DNA of 64,000 nucleotides from the NCBI GenBank assembly GCA_023101885.1, contig JALPQD010000241.1:806001-870000 (forward strand). Direction: 5' to 3'. The first letter of the stretch is position 1. Each line of letters begins with the position of its first letter. This DNA comes from Typhlomys cinereus. Lineage: Eukaryota; Chordata; Mammalia; Rodentia; Platacanthomyidae. Position numbers and translations under genes: made by a program. Positions 22,869 to 35,098 of the stretch are shown here, piece by piece. The notes beneath the pieces were generated by a model. It did not search any database. It saw only the letters and a list, made by a program, of their open reading frames with translations, and had not been told where the DNA came from.

Positions 22869-24862
22869 GGACAACAGGACCTCATTAGCATAATGAGACA
22901 GAGATTGTTTGACTATCTTTGAAAATGTAAAATAAAAATGAATTCTATAAAAGTTTTATCAGCATTACTAAAAAAAACCTATGACACTCAATGGTAGCTG
23001 ACCAGATTTGTAAGTCCTTAATAGAATTCTGAGGTATTTGTTCAGAAATCAACTCATCTGACCCAGCAGGGAAGCAAGAAAGATCAACATGGCTTTGGTC
23101 TCACACTGTAGTCCCCTGAGCGCTCAGAATGAAAAGGAAAGATAAGGGTTTTCTCTGTCCCTTTAAACACGGAAATTAATTGCTCCTGCAGAGATGAAAA
23201 CTTTATGTTTGAAAGGAAAATGGTTCACGATGTTTTTTCCCTTCAGTTGCCACCCGCGGAGAGCCAGGGTTTGGCAGCAAATTGGAGCTTATAGAATATA
23301 TTCACCAAGACAATTGCCAGGTCTATCTCTAATTAGGAATGCCTGGTTGGTAGACCCTGAGTCTGAAACTGGTGATGGGCAGAGAACAACACAAGGCATG
23401 TTATATTTTCATGTTTGAAAATGAACATCATCATATGTACTCTGTATGTGAAATGAGTTCAGTCAGTGAACTCCCAAGTATGGAAAATTAAAGAAACCAG
23501 GTTTGCCAGAAAATTCAGTCATGCATTAGCAAGAGGTGCATGGAATGTTTAAGTATTTTTCTATTGTGTCTGCAATTGTAGAATTGTACTGCAATTGTAC
23601 AGTGTGCTTATGACAACACGGCAGGTATCAGTCCATTAAACAAGGAAACTTGATCTTGGATTCAAGATTTGGGCATCCGTTTTCAGTTCTGCAGCCTAGC
23701 AGCTTTGGTCAAATGCATCCCTCTGTTTGTGTCTCTGCTTTATTGTCTGGAAGATGGAAGAGTGTTGCCTTGTTTGACTTCAGAAGTCTATTAGGCAGAA
23801 AAATGCAAGGAGAGTCTGCGAGGCTTCATGGGTACTATTAGTGATTCAAGCTAGCAGCTCCTCTTTCCCAGCGATCTGATTATTGCAATTTTCTTGATTC
23901 AATGCCCACAATTCAGTGGACTGGGCCATAGTTTTGGGGTCGATCCTTTATGTCTGAAATTGGTTTTTGATCAATGTAAACTGGAGAAATCCACTTTGAC
24001 ATTGCTTATTTCATTTCATCAGCTGGATGAGGGAAAGGTAAATGCAGCTATTACAAGATTGTCAATCATATCAGATGTGAAAACATGGGCCAAATTATTT
24101 TTCTAAGTAAAGTTATACTTTAAAGTTACATGTGTCTTCTTACAGATATTTAGATAAACAATTAGACCCATCCCATTTCCCTTCAGAAATGATTAGAAAG
24201 ACAAAGGAACAAATGTCCAAATATTCCTAGACATAGGCAGGGGTTTAGAGTTGGTCGGAAGAGTTATGACTCAGAACAGGTTGTTAATCTCAAAAGCATA
24301 AATGCAAAGATCATCCAATAGTCTGGGTATAATATCAAAGTTAAAACATGAAATTACAAAAAATGTACAAATGAACATGACCAAATAATTATGGGAAGAG
24401 TCAAAGCAACCCTAACTCTGAAGTACACAGGCAGTTAGACATCCCCAAATTTACAAATTACTGGGAGAGGGGAAAAGATAGATAGAAGTAGGGGATCCAT
24501 AAGGAACTGAGGACAGTCTCTTTCCAAAGAGACTACAAGAACAACGATAGCAATGGAGGCAGGCAGGTTGTCCAGTCTACAGACTGAACAAGGCCACTAA
24601 TAATAGTATCATTAGTATACCACCACTTATGGAATGTTAAAGGCTTCACTTGAGCGTGTTTGATGAATAATGTATCAGGGCTTCCTATCAGTGCAATTGT
24701 CAGGTTGACAGGTTAAGGTTAAGCTCAATCTGTTTGAAAGTGAAGACTCGTGGATATCCTCTTTGATATTTTGCACCTTGTAGCTAAGACACGGATGTTG
24801 CTATGGCCTGTGGAACTGAAAATGCTTAGTTGGTTTTCTTTATCTGTTCCCTTTCCATTCAT
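22869..24862. other. Single-copy sequence, candidate non-coding element
   Basis: About 2 kb with no repeat or gene recognised. 23220-23560 has balanced composition, a CCGCGG site and a TTTGGCAGCAAATTGG word resembling an NFI half-site region. This is suggestive only. Confidence 0.45.
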
Positions 24863-25080
24863 GGAGGAGGAGATAGAAGAGGAGGAAGAGAATCAGAAGA
24901 AGCTGAAGGAGGAAGAGGAGAGGAGCAGGAGGATGAGGAGGAAGGGGAGGACAGGAATATCAAGGAGAAGGAAGAAAAGAGGAAGAGAAGGAATGGTAGG
25001 AAGAGAGGGAGGATGAGAAGGAGAATGAGAGGAAGACAAAAGAGGACAAGGAAAGGGAAAAGAAGGGATAGTGGAGCCAG
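24863..25080. repeat. Purine-rich (GGA/GAA)n imperfect tract
   Basis: GA-rich simple sequence with frequent interruptions. The Glu/Lys/Arg-rich frames over it are repeat translations. Confidence 0.85.
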
Positions 25081-25799
25081 AGGAATGACAGTGGTGTCCC
25101 TGATGTATTTTCTTGAAGTAATTTCCTAGTTAAGCCACTTAAGTAAATTCCTCCAAATTAATGAATGGTTCCAACAAGGAGGCATCTCATGGGTTAATAG
25201 TGGTGGTGGGACTAAAGTACAATTCCACCCACTGGACTTAGCCCTCCAGTTTGTCAAGCCAATGATAACTGGGAGAAATCTATGCTTTAGATATTCACTT
25301 AAGTTAAAAACTTTGTATGGAAACTTGTGCTGTTGTTTCCACAGCCAACTGGCCAAATTGAAAGATCAGATCCCACATCATTTGTGATGAAACAGTAATC
25401 TCTGTGTATCAGATGTATTTCCCGCAGTGCCAACACAACCCGCATGCTAGTTTATTACAGAAGTGATCAGGGCTGTGGTTACACAGCATCTTTTTCTCCA
25501 GTTTCTCCTACTCACTTACTCATCAGACTTGTTTTTCCTCCTCTCCTTTCTAGCTTTCCATATATCTATTTGAGATATGTCTGAAATAAATCCCCAGACT
25601 CCCAGGAATATTTCTGCTCATGTAAGCATGTGGACAGTTTCCACTCTAGTGTTTACACATAAGCAATGTTTAAATGTCAAAGGAAAAGGGCTTTAGTTCT
25701 ATTTTTTCTTCTTTCTGTCTCTTTTCTTTGTAGATACACTTTTTTTCTCACTGCAGTTAGATGCAGACTCTGGATTCTTTTTAGAATGTTCTTTCTGAA
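25081..25799. other. Single-copy sequence, nothing recognised
   Basis: No gene or repeat recognised. Confidence 0.5.
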
Positions 25800-25960
25800 G
25801 CTGGAGGAGCGGTGATAGAAAAGCTTAAATCCTGACTGGGCTGCTTACTTCCTATTTGACCTTCAATGTGTGGTTTGAATTCTATAAGCCTCATAGTATC
25901 TCTTCCTTATAAGCTGAGGGTTTAAAATTAGACAGAACATTTAGTTCATGGGAAACCCCC
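25800..25960 (+). mobile_element. MIR fragment
   Basis: Order 'taaatcctgactgggctgcttactt', 'tgaccttcaatgtg', 'ataagcctcatagtatctcttccttataa' matches the tRNA-side and core of a MIR SINE on the plus strand. Confidence 0.55.
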
Positions 25961-27694
25961 CCAGATATTAGTGGCTGTACATTTATTTGCTCCATCCCCT
26001 CTCTGTCTGTGTGGACAACTTAGCCAGGGAGTTGTAATGTTCAATTGTAAATATGCATCCCTTGCATATCAAGATTATATATGTGTTCATGTGGAAGTCT
26101 CCTGAGCAAGGAGAATCCCACCCCATTGGAAGCATCTCAAAGTGGGAACTATGGGCAGTGTAGTGGCCTGTTTTCTGGCTCAGTTGGACATAGCTGGGTA
26201 CTTTAAAGAAATTAAACAAACAAAAAAAAAACATGCTTTGTTTTTCACGAACTCCCAGAGAAAGTGGGAAATTCATTTATTATGGCTGCAGAGCTACAAA
26301 GAGCCTCCAGAGGAGATTGAGTTAAGAATTTCCTCAAGGGACATAAGGTGTGAAAAGTACCTGAGTCCTGGTACTAGGTCATCCTTATCAGAGGATATAT
26401 AAGATGGTCCAGGAGGGAGGGAGAAGTTGCTGCTGGAGATAGTTATCTTGTCTTCAAGCTTCATCCACAAACCAGATCTACAGGATCCAAATGGATATAT
26501 TCTAGAAAATGGGCCTCTCTTGGCCTTTTTGCTTGTGCCTCAAGATCTCTAGAACACTAAATTCTATTTCAGTGTCACCATGTCTTACATTAAGCTGTGT
26601 ATGGAGGAGGAAACTTAATCCCTGAATGTGGCAGGGTTACTTATCCAAGCAGGTTCCAGGACTGTTAGGTGAGACCTGGGCTTGAGTGTGGTAAGCAGTG
26701 GTGGCCACACTCCCTTGCATTAACCTTGGGAGGAGAGTGCGTGACTTTGATAGCCCTACCTGATGCTCCATCCCTGTACCAGCTTCTCCCCCCCCCCCAC
26801 ATACCTCTCTGACTTCTCTGTTGGAGAACAGACTATTACAGATTTCAGTAGTCATTCGGGTATGGTTTCATGGATTTCGTCTGCTTAGCTCAAATTCAGC
26901 AACATTTATCACACCGCCACCAAGGCGGGTGACAGCTGGGATAAAAATGCTTTAAAAATTCTATCAGGACGACGCCTTTGCTTGGTCCTTGAAGAAGTGT
27001 GTGTGATCTACAGCCTTGAATTTGCAATGTCACAAACTCTGAGCCAGGTGGGTCTGGCAACTTCTTTCATATTCTCCTACCAAAAGCACAGCAGGTAGCT
27101 TAACTTCTTTATGCTCTTTTTCCTTGTATTGTGAATTTGCTTTATACTTTCTCAACATGTGTTTCTTGTCACCATTTCACTAATTTGTGTCACTCCACCC
27201 ATATCTAGTAATGGGTCCCAGGCTCCACTTTTCTTTTTTTAGTAGTTTGGTTGGATATAAGCCCAGATATGAGCCAGGCATTATAGGGTCACAGAATGAA
27301 GCTCTCCTCTCTTTAATGAACTCTCAGGTGAGGGAGAATCAATTTAATGTGAACCATATTTCTTTGTGATGTCTTCATCACAACTCCTCTACACCTCCAC
27401 ATTCTCCAAGTATTAACACCTACCACGTTTTAAAGTCCTCAGACTGTGCTAAGTCTAAGAGTCCTAAACAGTACCCTTTGGGGGGCGGTAGCCTGTCGAT
27501 TTCTAACCACTGAGCCTGAAAGAGTCAGCTTGGTATAGTACTGTGAAGAAAGGTCGCCCAAGGTTAAAATTCCTTTGTGAAATGAACTTCTCATGCTGAA
27601 GACACAAGCGATTCAGTTTGTCGTGGCTCTGTTAGTTATGTGGAGTCTGTGTCCCACTGTCACCGTCACAGGTGAACGGCCCACAGTGCTTGAA
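25961..27694. other. Single-copy sequence
   Basis: No exon or repeat recognised. A poly-C run sits at about 26790-26799. 26890-27000 is somewhat GC-rich with several CpGs (ccgccaccaaggcgg), unlike its surroundings. Confidence 0.5.
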
Positions 27695-27956
27695 CCTTCT
27701 TGTGAGTAATCAGGTATGTGCTTGTGGATGCGTACATGTGTACACGTGTCCCTTGTGAGCAGTGATGGTGTAAATGTATAAGTGTGTGTGTGTATGGGGG
27801 GTGAGTGTCTGTGTTCTGTTCATGTGACTAATGAGAGAGAGCATGTATGTATATGCATGTGTCTGTGTCCTGTTCCTGTGATGAGTAAGGTTCTATGTAT
27901 GCATGTGTGTATCGATGAGTATCTGTGCTCTGTTCATGATAACAATGGGAGTGATG

Positions 27957-27987
<31 letters not shown>

Positions 27988-27994
27988 GAGAGAA
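27695..27994. repeat. TG-rich minisatellite followed by (GA)n
   Basis: A 54-60 bp unit recurs: gtctgtgttctgttc at 27807, gtctgtgtcctgttc at 27861, atctgtgctctgttc at 27921, each followed by a different worn spacer. (GA)n follows at 27957-27994. The 93-codon frame here is a repeat artefact. Confidence 0.75.
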
Positions 27995-28190
27995 ATAAAG
28001 ATAGTGTGTTTACAACTTCAGCATTACACAATGCTTCATCCTGATTTTCCTTTTACACTATGACTTTATCCACATTAATACATCTTTATTTTGGCAACTT
28101 GTAAATCACATATCATCTAACTGCTCTTGATAAAACCACCAATATTACAACTTAGATGGAAACATTAATTAAATTCATACAAAAAGGTAT
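27995..28190. other. Single-copy sequence, nothing recognised
   Basis: No gene or repeat recognised. Confidence 0.45.
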
Positions 28191-28605
28191 TCTGGATATC
28201 GAGTGGTTCATCCAGTAAGGACACTCACCATACAAGCCTGAGGAGGAGAAGAAAACTGACTCCAGATAATTGTCCTCTCATCTCCATGTGGATATGGTGA
28301 TAGGTACACACATGCACGTGCACACACACACACACACTCACAGACTTAACACTCACATGTACCAATCCATACATATCTGCACACATGTCACCCAAAGATA
28401 CATGCTCATAGTCTCTCACACATACACTCTTGCATGCATATATGCCCACGCCTACACATTTACACATACACACATATACACACACATGTATACACACATC
28501 TGCTTCTACATGTTCACACCCACCACCATACTCACACACACATTCACATACACTTATGCAAACATTCACAAATGTAATAATAAATTTAAAGAAAATAAAA
28601 TGTGT
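28191..28605 (+). mobile_element. tRNA-derived SINE with long CA-rich tail
   Basis: The head 'gagtggttcatccagtaaggacactcacc', with 'aagcctgagg' and 'actgactccagataattgtcctctcatctcca', is a diverged rodent tRNA-derived SINE. A CA/CATA-rich tail fills 28301-28560, ending in A-rich sequence with an AATAAA-like word near 28578. Frames on both strands in the tail are artefacts. Confidence 0.6.
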
Positions 28606-30633
28606 GTGTGGTAGCTGCCACTTCACTTTGCTATTTTATAAGAATCTTAGTTCACAGAGATCTGTCCATTTGGTATTCATGGCAAGACTTAGAAACTTGC
28701 ATCCATAGAAATGGAACAGCACCTCTGGTCTTTAAACTCAAACCTATCCATTTCCTTAGCTTTAAATTACAACTGCTAATTTATTTTCCCCTGCTTTTTA
28801 CACCAATGTATATCTTGTTGCTTTGAGTGACTTTAACTTTACACAATGCATAAAGAGTAAAATTGTGCTTCTAATACCCAACGCCACAAGCTTTCCCTAG
28901 TCCACCTGCATTATGTGATTTTTATTACTGAGTTTCAAGCGTGGGTCTCTTTCATAGGTTCCCCTACCTAAGACGAACCCACTTCATGTATCACATGGAT
29001 GACTCCACCACACTATCAGAGATCACAAAATAATCCACTTAAATGTGTTTTATATAATCTGACACTTGAAATTATTTCATTTGCAAATTGTTTCCATTAT
29101 TGCCTAATGTATACCAAACCCTTCATTTTGAGTATGTCCTTTGACTTACAGTATTAGTAAACATGATGCCAACTCATGATGAAAAGGAAATTAAAGTGCC
29201 AGTACTTTCAACATGGTCCTAAAGGAGGTTTTGGGCCCTGACCAACATGGGCATAGGAAAATTAGGACAAAGTATAGCCACAGCAAATTCTACATTGTTA
29301 CCACCATTTGTTATTATGTGGCAGAATTCCCACACTCTATGTCATGAGAGGACAAAGTATAAATCCCCACACCATGACATGTGAGTGATTTGTGGCCTGG
29401 CCTCGGCCCATCTTGTTCTTTGTCCTTCTCCTAGGCTCCATACCACCTCCACAGAGATGTCTCCCAAGAGACCATGCCCTCTCTTCTGACATTGAAGATT
29501 TTGTTTCTTTATCTCACCTGTGTTCCAAATACTCTTCTGACAGAGTCTCCTTCAGGAGACTTTCCTTCTTGTGCAGTCAATGTTAGATGGGCATATGGTA
29601 AAAAAAAAGGCAGTCCAATGATGAAACATTTTGCCCTGTAGAATGGTCTGAATACTCTCTCTTTAATAAAGCTCACTCTGCCATGGGACAGGGATGGCAT
29701 CCTGTCATTAGCTTCACTGGTGTCTAGAATATTTTCTTTGACAAAGTGCTCAATGTTCTTTTCAAAGAGAACTATGTGAGAGGTGGTTAACTACTGTATT
29801 ATTTCATCCCCTAAGTCCCGAAGCACTCTATGTTTTCTTTGACAGTAAGGTCATTAACATATAGGCATGAGCATACAGGAAATCTTCTCAGAGCATAGGT
29901 GGATGGCATTCAACACATAGGTCTAGCTGTCAATTTAGAAATGGTACATGAGAAATGATGTATTTGGTCAACAATCTGTCACTGTAAAAAAAAATCTGTT
30001 GTCCTTCAATGTCAAAATGATTCATGTAATTTTTTTCAGTGTAATGTTTATTTTAATTTATAGCATAGTTATGCAAAAAAGGGTCTTTTCGTATTTAGAG
30101 TTATATTGAAATGAAATTGTGTTTTGAGAAATTAGAAGGATGCTTATAAAGAATGGTTAGGTGCATAAAAATGTTTCTTACCATGAAACCCTGAAGATGG
30201 GAAAGATAGAAGAGGTAAGGGTACGCTGGATAGTAGAACAACAATGAAAATGATAACATAATAACACAATATCCAGCAGTACTGAGCACTGGGGCATATG
30301 GAAAGCCCTTCTCATACTGAAACTCCTACAGTCCCACGACTCTGGAAAGGTTTGAAGCATAGGGAGTCAATTCAGTCTGACCCTAGCCAGAAGGGAAGAA
30401 ACAGAGCTGGACTTTGAACCTGATAGGCTAACTACTGGCTTTGCTCACTTCAGATGAGGGCTGGGAGAGAAGGAGGCACAGAGGAAATGAAGTCTAGATC
30501 TCTACTGTACTACATCATCCTGTGACTTGAGGTTTTAGCAGATAAACTAAAACTGTGCTCTAGATAGTGAAAGTATGATTAGCTCTGAGTACATGGGATT
30601 TTCTTAGTTATTTTGAGGCAAGAAAATGAAATA
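28606..30633. other. Single-copy sequence, possible LTR scrap
   Basis: No exon recognised. 29640-29720 contains 'ctctctttaataaagctcactctg', an AATAAA context like an LTR polyadenylation region, but no LTR boundaries are visible. Confidence 0.45.
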
Positions 30634-31066
30634 CAGGGCTGGGGAGATGGCTCAGTGGTAGATGTGCTTATGTCACAAGCAGTAGGAAACAAGTTTGCAC
30701 TCAAGGGCCCACATTAGAAAATATGTCCACTGGGCATGGTGGCTCTCCTGTAATTATTCTAGCTCAGAAGGTGGAACCTAGCAATTCCCAGAGTGAGTCA
30801 AACTAGCCCTAATGGAGTGCTGTGTGTCAGAGACAGTTTCTAAAGAATAAGATGAAAAAGCAATGGAAGGCAAGTGCTAGCATCATCCTCAAACCTCCAC
30901 ATACACAGGTACTGATGTGTATTTGCCCCTACACAAACACACACACAGTCACACACACACATATACACACCTACATGCAAACATGCATGTATGCAAGCAT
31001 GCAATCCATACACACATATTAAACAAACATGCATATATGCATGCATACACTGCCCCATACACACTA
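30634..31066 (+). mobile_element. Composite SINE (B4-like: tRNA head plus B1-like part)
   Basis: The head 'gggctggggagatggctcagtggtag' is a clear tRNA-derived SINE 5' end. 'actgggcatggtggctctcctgtaat' with 'agctcagaaggtgg' (about 30729-30775) is a B1-like section, and a CA-rich tail runs from about 30900 to 31060. This tRNA-plus-B1 order is the B4 layout. Confidence 0.72.
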
Positions 31067-31314
31067 GAAAAGGAAAAAAAAAGATCAAAACTCAATGCAG
31101 TCTACATAGACTGCTTATCCCTCCTACCATCTACACTACATTTTCCTCTAGAACCTTTATTGCATCCAGAAGGTAGAAAGTGAAACATTCTGTCTTTCCA
31201 TGTTTCTCTGGTCCCGTTTCTTCCTGATCTTCTGAAATGCTCTGGCAAGCTATGAGGTGTCTCTATTATGCTATTCCAACTTCATGTGTGGTGCAGTATG
31301 CTGTAAAATGTGGG
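31067..31314. other. Single-copy sequence, nothing recognised
   Basis: No gene or repeat recognised. Confidence 0.45.
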
Positions 31315-31500
31315 GCCTTGAGTAAGAAGGGCTGGAGTCTTGAATATGTGACTGTGGATAATTCAAGCAAGCACTTTGATTTTTCTAATTCCTCTTCCAT
31401 AAAATGAAGAGCAGAGTTTAGCCCTCTCTTGGGTCTGCTGATGAATATCATATGGAATATTCTTTCCATAAGCATTTTCTAAACTTCTGGGATATGATAT
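31315..31500 (+). mobile_element. MIR fragment (weak)
   Basis: 'gggctggagtcttgaat', 'tgtgactgtggataattcaagcaagc', 'ctaattcctcttccataaaatgaagagc' follow the MIR order on the plus strand. Confidence 0.5.
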
Positions 31501-31524
31501 AAACTGCTCTACCAGGATTTATCA

Positions 31525-31760
31525 TCATTGTGCTCATTCACTGTTCACTTAACAGTTATTTATATGTGCCAACACTGTTAAAGGTGCTGGGAAATCTACA
31601 GTAAACCAGTCAACAAAATTCTACTCTAGAGAAAAGCAATACTTCTACCAGGGTAGCCAATAGGAAGAAAGAAACAAACAAGTAAAAGTTGTAATTTTTT
31701 CAGATTCTGAATAGTGCTGTGAAAATTCAAAATATGTGGAGAATTCTGTTATAAATTACA
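31525..31760 (+). mobile_element. Ancient mammalian interspersed repeat (MIR/L2-like)
   Basis: 'ttatttatatgtgccaacactgttaaaggtgctgggaaatctacagtaaaccagtcaacaaaattc' order, followed by 'aaacaaacaagtaaa' and 'tgaatagtgctgtga', is a widely shared old mammalian repeat pattern. I cannot assign the family firmly. Confidence 0.5.
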
Positions 31761-32152
31761 AAAGACAAATGGAGTTTCACATTAAAAGAAGACTTACAGG
31801 ATCATGACCATAGCCAACCACAATACACTCTGAAGTAGAAGCATTAGAGGCAGTTACCATGCCCGACATGATGGAGGACCCAAAGGTGACACAAACACTT
31901 CAACCAAACTTAAAGCATCACGAGGCGGTCTTGAAGAGAGAGCACCTTCAATTCCCAGTAGTGAAGAGGAGACTTGCTCTTATGGGTTTGGGAGGGGCTC
32001 CATTTCATGTGATCTAGCTCATGTGCTAGAAGTCAGGAAGACCCTGGTACTGACTCAGAGTTGTCTTGGGTCTAGACAGTAGGGAGTGGGGCAAATCTGA
32101 AGCTACAAAGGTGGGGCAGAGAACTGTGAGATCTGGGAGGTCCTCAACAACT
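31761..32152. other. Single-copy sequence, nothing recognised
   Basis: No gene or repeat recognised. Confidence 0.45.
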
Positions 32153-32170
32153 CTCTGTTCAGGGAGAGAG

Positions 32171-32224
<54 letters not shown>

Positions 32225-32245
32225 TGACTCTGTTCAGGGAGAGAG

Positions 32246-32293
<48 letters not shown>
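32153..32293. repeat. Two-unit tandem repeat, each with a (TG)n array
   Basis: The same 24-bp sequence occurs at 32153-32176 and 32228-32251, each running into a TG array (to 32222 and 32293). The unit period is 75 bp, so unit and array were duplicated together. Confidence 0.93.
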
Positions 32294-32294
<1 letters not shown>

Positions 32295-32689
32295 TGTGAC
32301 CTGATTTGGGGGTGAGGCAGCAGCAACTAGAAGGTCTGTGTGATCTGACATTATTAGGAGTATTAGGACAGAAACATGATTGTTTTTACCAGGTGTACCG
32401 ACCTCAGCCACTGAGCGCTTGCAGAATACGCGGAATCATAGCACACCGTCATAGACATCCATAACAGAGAAGTTGGAGGTCCAGGACAACCGACTGTGCT
32501 GCAGACTGTCCACAGAAACTTCTGGCACCTGGTAAGTGCTAGGATGTGGTTCTGTGAATGTTCCAGGAAGTGTGTGCCAGTGACTTATATCATTGGATTT
32601 AGGTTAAAATGGGACTGAAGGCTTCAGTGAGATTGAAATTGGCGGAGCCCTTTAGCAAAGTAGCATTACTGGGAGCTCTGGAACATGAT
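32294..32689. other. Single-copy sequence, nothing recognised
   Basis: No gene or repeat recognised; a few CpGs around 32400-32450. Confidence 0.45.
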
Positions 32690-32850
32690 GGGCCAGGACT
32701 TACCTTCAGTTCTAACACCAGCAACTATGGCCAGACAGCTTAAACTCTGCAAAGCCATTTTCTCACCTCTTAAAGGAGAGAATAAGAAATACCTTAATCC
32801 ATAAGATTGTTGACAGCGTGATATAAACTAATGAAAAGAAAACTTTGCGT
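32690..32850 (+). mobile_element. MIR fragment (weak)
   Basis: 'ttctaacaccagcaactatgg', 'aaactctgcaaagccattttctcacctcttaaag' and 'ataagattgttgacagcgtg' follow the MIR order. Confidence 0.5.
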
Positions 32851-33214
32851 GGTGTCTAAGTACATAACACCCTCAACATATTTTTTTTACAGTGGATAGG
32901 TAAGCTAAAAGTAGCTCAAGGTGTTTTCCAGGCATCAAAACACATTAGTGTAAAAATAACTAGAAATCTGTCTTACTCCATTTTCTGTGGACTGGAAGTC
33001 ACAGCCATAGACTTAGGTGACCCTCTGGGTTGGGATTAATGTTGTAAGCACTTGGCTGGTCTTTCTTTCCTATAAACCACTGAATGTAAGTGTGCACTTA
33101 GTGGCTCTATTTCACAAAGCTGAGTCACCAGAGAAGAGAAGTGCTGTGCACATTGGATAACTGCAAAGAGGGAAGCAGACAAGTCTCTTTTGTTGTGAGA
33201 TTCTGGTGAACAGT
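32851..33214. other. Single-copy sequence, nothing recognised
   Basis: No gene or repeat recognised. Confidence 0.45.
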
Positions 33215-33425
33215 CATAGCAATTACATTTGGTGGAAGCCCTGCCATATGACAGGCCTAGGGATAAGCAGTGTTTATGCATTATAACAAATTTACCTCAG
33301 AACAAACCCTTGATGTAAGTATTCTTATCCCCATTTTCAGGCTGAGGAAAATCAACATGTTTGGAGTCCCAAGGCAAGTTTCTGGCTCACTGGATAGGAA
33401 AACCCAGGTGTTTTCTCTCAGAGTG
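33215..33425 (+). mobile_element. MIR fragment
   Basis: 'catatgacaggcctagggataagc' and 'gatgtaagtattcttatccccattttcaggctgagg' are the conserved MIR core on the plus strand. Confidence 0.65.
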
Positions 33426-34524
33426 CCATAAAGGGATGGCTATGTTCTTGCTATGATGATCCTAAAAAAACTTTCCAGATTTGAAAATATGAAATGCGGA
33501 CCATTCTGTGGGGCAGTCCTCGCTAACAGATAACGAGAAGTTTTTCTCATACTTGTACCATCCAAGCCTTTTGCTTCAAGCAGCTGAAATTGGCTTCCTT
33601 TACTTATCACAGCAAGGGAGAAGAAGAACTTTTCTTCTCTAAAAACACTGGTGGTGAGCTTTCCCCAGCAGCTATTCCTGTGACTTCCCAGCCACATCAT
33701 AAATGAGACATCCATTTGGTCTCAAGAGCTCAGAGCTGTGCCCGTGTCAGAGTTGTAGCTGCTAACGTGGCGTGAATGTTTAAAACTGTAATCAGGCATC
33801 CAGCCATTGGTTTCATGAGCACTTTTGCCTTTGATGAGAAAAGATGCAATTCCTTTGGGGCGAACGTCAACTATTCATAAAGAGAGAAGCATCTGAAAGC
33901 TCTGATCTGAAAGCTCTGTGAGCAATATTTATTTATAGGAATAATTTATCCCCAGTCTCTATGTGCCTTTGCAGCTCTGGTATTTATCTGTGGCATTATC
34001 TATCACTGCACAGCACCCATATATCCACACACGCACCATCTATTTATATGCCTGGAATCTATCTCTCTAATTGTTTTTGAATCTCAAACTAGTGGGTACA
34101 ATAATTCACCTCTTACTGGAAGGAAGCACGTGTTCTCCTTACCTGCCTGTTTTGCTACATTCAACCTAGAGCAACATCACTTTGTCTGTCTATCCACAGA
34201 CTTAGCTTGCATTCCTCAGTAAATTCAGGTCTTTCTATCTTCAATGTTCCTCTATGCAATCATCCTGAGATTCTTTTCCTTATAATATTTCTCAGTTCTT
34301 CCAACTTCTAAGTTTCTTCTGACCATTCCATAAATGTTCTCATGCAGCCACAACTCTAAACTAGTGCTGTGATCAGAAAAAGTGAAAAGGATACTCCCTT
34401 CAGATGGAGGACAGGAAAATTCATAACCTGTACTCAGTTTTAGAGGTATGCTACCTTACACTAATTTCATGAACTATTTAAATCACTCCATCTCTAGGAC
34501 CTGATTAATAATTTAATAGTAATC
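33426..34524. other. Single-copy sequence, candidate non-coding element
   Basis: No exon or repeat recognised. 33800-34060 is repeat-free and includes an exact 14-bp tandem duplication (33891-33904 and 33905-33918) beside an A/T-rich aatatttatttatagg stretch. Confidence 0.45.
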
Positions 34525-34745
34525 TTGCAATTTGGGTTTTCTTTTAGAGTGTTATGTATTACGTGTTATGGCATGCATTGTATTTATTCCCATTTCATGG
34601 GATGAGAAACTTGAAGACACAAATATGTAGGAATCAGGTGTTTAGTTTGATATGTACGAATTGGTGATTGGATGAGAACACACAGGGAGGGAAGGCAAGA
34701 TCTGAGTCCTAGTTTTTGTTTTATTTTTGAGTCCTAATGTCATAT
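34525..34745 (+). mobile_element. MIR fragment
   Basis: 'ttattcccatttcatgggatgagaaacttgaagac' at about 34585-34620 is a MIR core; flanks are worn. Confidence 0.5.
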
Positions 34746-34959
34746 AGATTTAACAGCTACATTGTGGAATGGTGCCTGGCTCTAAAGATTTGACCTGATT
34801 TCTAGAAGTTTCCAATGTCTTTGAAATTAAATTAACGTGTATGTCAAACCTTACAGCTGGTTTGACCTTGAGTATAAACCCAACAGTTGACCCATGAGTG
34901 GACCTGAATGCTTTATAGCTGGTCATTTCAAACATACCAATCTTTCCTCAGGGGTAAGA

Positions 34960-35098
34960 GTGACATAGTGAGGTCAACAATGGATCTCCTGCAATGATAG
35001 AACATGACCTCAAATTGCAAACCAGATTATTCCATTTCTCCCTTCAATTTCTTTTGTCAGAGTATTTTATTACAGCGTTAGGAAGAGGGACTAAGACA
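34960..35098 (+). mobile_element. MaLR LTR 3' end (weak)
   Basis: 'gtcagagtattttattacagcgttaggaagagggactaagaca' order resembles the 3' end of a MaLR LTR. Confidence 0.4.
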
